Shown: positions 5,063 through 7,288 of the stretch, piece by piece
How the letters are laid out: the number at the start of each line of letters is the position of its first letter
Position numbering within the stretch: position 1 is the first letter of the stretch
NCBI GenBank assembly: GCA_937922775.1
Contig: CALAKE010000142.1
Coordinates: 1-7,288 of the forward strand
Direction: 5' to 3'
DNA from: an uncultured bacterium
GTDB taxonomy: Bacteria; Acidobacteriota; UBA890
Length of the DNA: 7,288 nucleotides
Translations under genes and position numbers: made by a program
Notes under the pieces: model-generated
What the model was told of the DNA's origin: nothing
Database searches by the model: none
Seen by the model: the letters and a program-made list of their open reading frames with translations, nothing else

Positions 5063-7288
5063 TTGAGCAGCCCGAATGAGGCCTACGAAAAGCTCGGCGC
5101 CTTCTATCTGGGAAAGACCTTCGACCTCGACAGTAAGCAGGAGCAGGACGATCTGGTTCTTTACGACTCGAAGGATCTCACTACGCATGCGGTCTGTGTG
5201 GGAATGACGGGGAGTGGCAAAACCGGGCTATGCGTGGGACTGCTGGAAGAGGCGGCGATCGACGGCATTCCCGCTCTCGTCATCGACCCGAAGGGTGACC
5301 TCACGAACCTGCTGCTGACATTCCCAGATCTGCGACCTGGTGACTTCCGTCCTTGGATCAGCGAGGACGACGCCCGAAGACAGGGAATGACCTCCGACCA
5401 ATTCGCAAAGAGCCAGGCCGAGCTCTGGAAGAACGGCCTGGCGAAGTGGGGCCAAACAGGCGACCGCATCCGCCGCCTACGCGAGGCCGCCGATTTCACG
5501 ATATACACGCCGGGAAGTGACGCCGGAATGCCGCTATCGATCTTGTCTTCGTTTGCGGCGCCCCCGCCGGCCGTGTTGGCCGAAGCCGACCTCTACCGAG
5601 ATCGAATCAGCACCACGGTAACCAGTCTTCTGGGACTGATGGGGATCGACGCAGACCCCATCCGGTCACGCGAGCACATTCTGATCTCGACCCTCCTTGA
5701 TGGTTCCTGGCAGCAGGGCCAGTCTCTCGACCTGGGGGCGCTGATACAACTCGTCCAGAAACCTCCGGTCTCCCGGATCGGGGTACTGGATCTCGAGTCG
5801 TTCTACCCCTCGAGAGATCGCTTCGAATTGGCGATGGCCCTCAACAATCTGCTGGCCGCCCCGGGATTCAGCAGATGGATGACGGGCGAGCCGGTGGATG
5901 TAGATCGGCTCCTTTACGGCCCCGATGGCAAACCGCGTGTGTCGATATGCTCCATCGCGCACCTATCGGAGGCGGAACGGATGTTCTTCGTTTCCCTGCT
6001 TCTGAATCAGGCCCTGGGTTGGATGCGGTCGCGCTCGGGGACGACGAGCCTGCGCGCCCTGATCTACATGGATGAGATTTTCGGATACATGCCGCCGGTT
6101 GCCGAACCTCCGTCGAAGAAGGCCATGTTGACACTGCTCAAGCAGGCCAGGGCTTTCGGAGTGGGACTCGTGCTGGCCACCCAGAACCCGGTCGATCTCG
6201 ACTACAAGGGGCTCTCCAACTGCGGCACATGGCTGCTTGGACGCCTGCAGACCGAGCGTGACAAGAACCGCGTTCTGGACGGCCTCGAAGGGGTATCGGC
6301 TGGCGCCGGCGCCAGATTCGACCGTGGCGCCATGGAGGAGACGCTGGCCGGACTCGGCAAGCGCGTCTTTCTCATGCACAACGTGCACGAGGAGGAGCCA
6401 GTGGTGTTTCACACGCGCTGGGCCATGTCGTACCTACGCGGCCCCCTCACGCGCGATCAGATACGGGTGCTGATGCAACCGCGCAAAGAGACCACGCAAC
6501 CCGCTGCGGCACCCCATGCCGCACCGTCGTCCGCAACCGCTCCATCCACGGCTGCGGTGCCCACGCCTCCACCCGTGGCTACCATTCCTTCAACGCCACC
6601 CTTTCCTTCAACGCCTCCCGTTCCTTCGGCTCCTCCCGTTGCAGCCGCGGCCAGCCCGCAGGCCATGGCTCACCCGCAGCGCCCGGTCTTGCCCCCCGAT
6701 ATCCCGCAGGCGTTTCTTCCTGTGCGCGGTTGGGCATCCTCCGGCGAGGTGTTCTATCGCTCCCGACTGATCGGCGTTTCCAACGTGCACTTCGTTGACA
6801 CGCGCCGAGGGCTGGAGGCCGATGAGAGTCTGACCCTGATCATCCCCCTGGAGGAGGGGATTTCCGGGATCGATTGGGCAGAGGCGGCTGCGCTCGATTT
6901 GACTCTGGACGATCTGGCAAGCGAGCCTCACGGCCCCGCCCGCTTCGATGTGTTGCCGTCGAAGGCGTCTTCGAAAAAGAGTTACTCCTCTTGGAACAAG
7001 TCGCTGAAGGATTACCTCTACCGCCATCGCCGATATGACCTGTTCAAAAGCAAGAACCTCGGAGAGATCTCGCGTCCGGGCGAGAGCGAGCGTGAGTTTC
7101 GCATTCGCATCGCCGAGGCAGGACGTGAGGAGAGAGATCTCCGAATCGAGAAGCTCCGCAAGGACTACGTGCCGAAGTTCAACCGCATCAGAGAACGCAT
7201 TCGACGGGCCGAGATTACCGTGCAGAAAGAGAAGGAACAGGCCACCGGCGCCAGAACGCAGGCGGTAATCTCGCTGGGCGCCACTCTT
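5063..7288 (+). CDS. HerA/FtsK-type P-loop ATPase, C-terminus cut by window edge
   Basis: The gene is open for 742 codons with no stop before the right edge. Residues 30-460 form a RecA-like HerA/VirB4/FtsK-type ATPase domain: Walker A GMTGSGKT (47-54), VIDPKGDL (73-80), Walker B LIYMDE (333-338) and LATQNPVD (371-378). The Arg-rich GRLQTERDKNR (393-403) probably includes an arginine finger. A Pro/Ala/Thr-rich linker (about 477-548) joins this to a second conserved region (550-665) and then a charged helical segment (675-730), likely coiled coil. Such ATPases usually form hexameric rings that move DNA or protein. No HerA-type nuclease partner (NurA) or helicase accessory is visible. I recall close homologues across many bacteria labelled only ATP-binding protein or DUF87/DUF853-like, and from them expect several tens more residues. 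It is divergent from coxA. Fold class is secure; function unknown. Confidence 0.9.
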   Translation, partial: MSSPNEAYEKLGAFYLGKTFDLDSKQEQDDLVLYDSKDLTTHAVCVGMTGSGKTGLCVGLLEEAAIDGIPALVIDPKGDLTNLLLTFPDLRPGDFRPWISEDDARRQGMTSDQFAKSQAELWKNGLAKWGQTGDRIRRLREAADFTIYTPGSDAGMPLSILSSFAAPPPAVLAEADLYRDRISTTVTSLLGLMGIDADPIRSREHILISTLLDGSWQQGQSLDLGALIQLVQKPPVSRIGVLDLESFYPSRDRFELAMALNNLLAAPGFSRWMTGEPVDVDRLLYGPDGKPRVSICSIAHLSEAERMFFVSLLLNQALGWMRSRSGTTSLRALIYMDEIFGYMPPVAEPPSKKAMLTLLKQARAFGVGLVLATQNPVDLDYKGLSNCGTWLLGRLQTERDKNRVLDGLEGVSAGAGARFDRGAMEETLAGLGKRVFLMHNVHEEEPVVFHTRWAMSYLRGPLTRDQIRVLMQPRKETTQPAAAPHAAPSSATAPSTAAVPTPPPVATIPSTPPFPSTPPVPSAPPVAAAASPQAMAHPQRPVLPPDIPQAFLPVRGWASSGEVFYRSRLIGVSNVHFVDTRRGLEADESLTLIIPLEEGISGIDWAEAAALDLTLDDLASEPHGPARFDVLPSKASSKKSYSSWNKSLKDYLYRHRRYDLFKSKNLGEISRPGESEREFRIRIAEAGREERDLRIEKLRKDYVPKFNRIRERIRRAEITVQKEKEQATGARTQAVISLGATL
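6584..6637 (+). repeat. Three 18-bp tandem repeats in the Pro-rich linker
   Basis: Three imperfect 18-base units encode IPSTPP, FPSTPP and VPSAPP (residues 508-525) within the ATPase linker, which is itself low-complexity from about residue 477 to 548. The units share the CCTTC core and an in-frame period of six codons. Such repeats change copy number easily, so linker length may vary between strains. Confidence 0.6.

Noticed and set aside
5161..5508. Minus-strand open frames opposite the ATPase gene (5161-5508 and others up to 7027)
   Set aside because: Low-complexity Arg/Ser-rich products opposite intact Walker A/B coding sequence, with no independent gene signals.
1..7288. CRISPR array, tRNA/rRNA gene, insertion sequence or phage element
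   Set aside because: No regularly spaced direct repeats, transposase or integrase motifs, terminal inverted repeats, or tRNA-like cloverleaf was found by reading both strands.

Overview
The window is bacterial chromosome with fairly GC-rich, tightly packed genes. Five-subunit-style cox genes, short translationally coupled cistrons, Shine-Dalgarno sites and GTG/TTG starts all fit a Gram-negative aerobe or facultative aerobe. The CoxA, CoxB and small-protein sequences remind me of oxidase loci from Acidobacteriota, Planctomycetota, Verrucomicrobiota or Myxococcota-like lineages rather than classical alpha- or gammaproteobacteria. That is an impression from memory, so the phylum is left open.

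Layout. Most of the left two thirds is one minus-strand operon, transcribed right to left: coxA (oxidase subunit I, starts at 4896 or 4866), coxC (III), coxD (IV, CyoD/COX4-like), a 65-residue two-helix membrane protein, a 90-residue exported or membrane protein with a CPVC motif, then coxB (subunit II with CuA). Gaps between successive cistrons are 5, 25, 3, 3 and 0 bases, so they are almost certainly co-transcribed. Below coxB come 84 bases with two stem-loops, then a minus-strand Nudix hydrolase of the CoA pyrophosphatase type. A 166-base divergent intergenic region separates coxA from a long plus-strand gene for a HerA/FtsK-type P-loop ATPase. That gene starts with TTG at 5063 and runs off the right edge.

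The oxidase subunits should assemble into an aa3-type (A-family) heme-copper cytochrome c oxidase. CoxB takes electrons at CuA, CoxA holds heme a and the heme a3/CuB site, and CoxC and CoxD are membrane scaffold subunits. No heme, copper or Cox11/Sco assembly gene and no cytochrome c gene lies in the window. CoxB carries no fused cytochrome c domain.

Most notable points. (1) CoxA keeps every metal ligand and the D-channel residues, but the K-channel residues are replaced: the lysine by Ile387, the serine by Ala324 and the threonine by Ser384. (2) The CuA-bearing subunit has Gln where the CxEIC motif has Glu, an apparent Tyr at the usual electron-entry Trp, and two extra cysteines. (3) Two small uncharacterised membrane proteins are locked between coxD and coxB. 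(4) The neighbouring ATPase belongs to a conserved HerA-like family for which I know no function.
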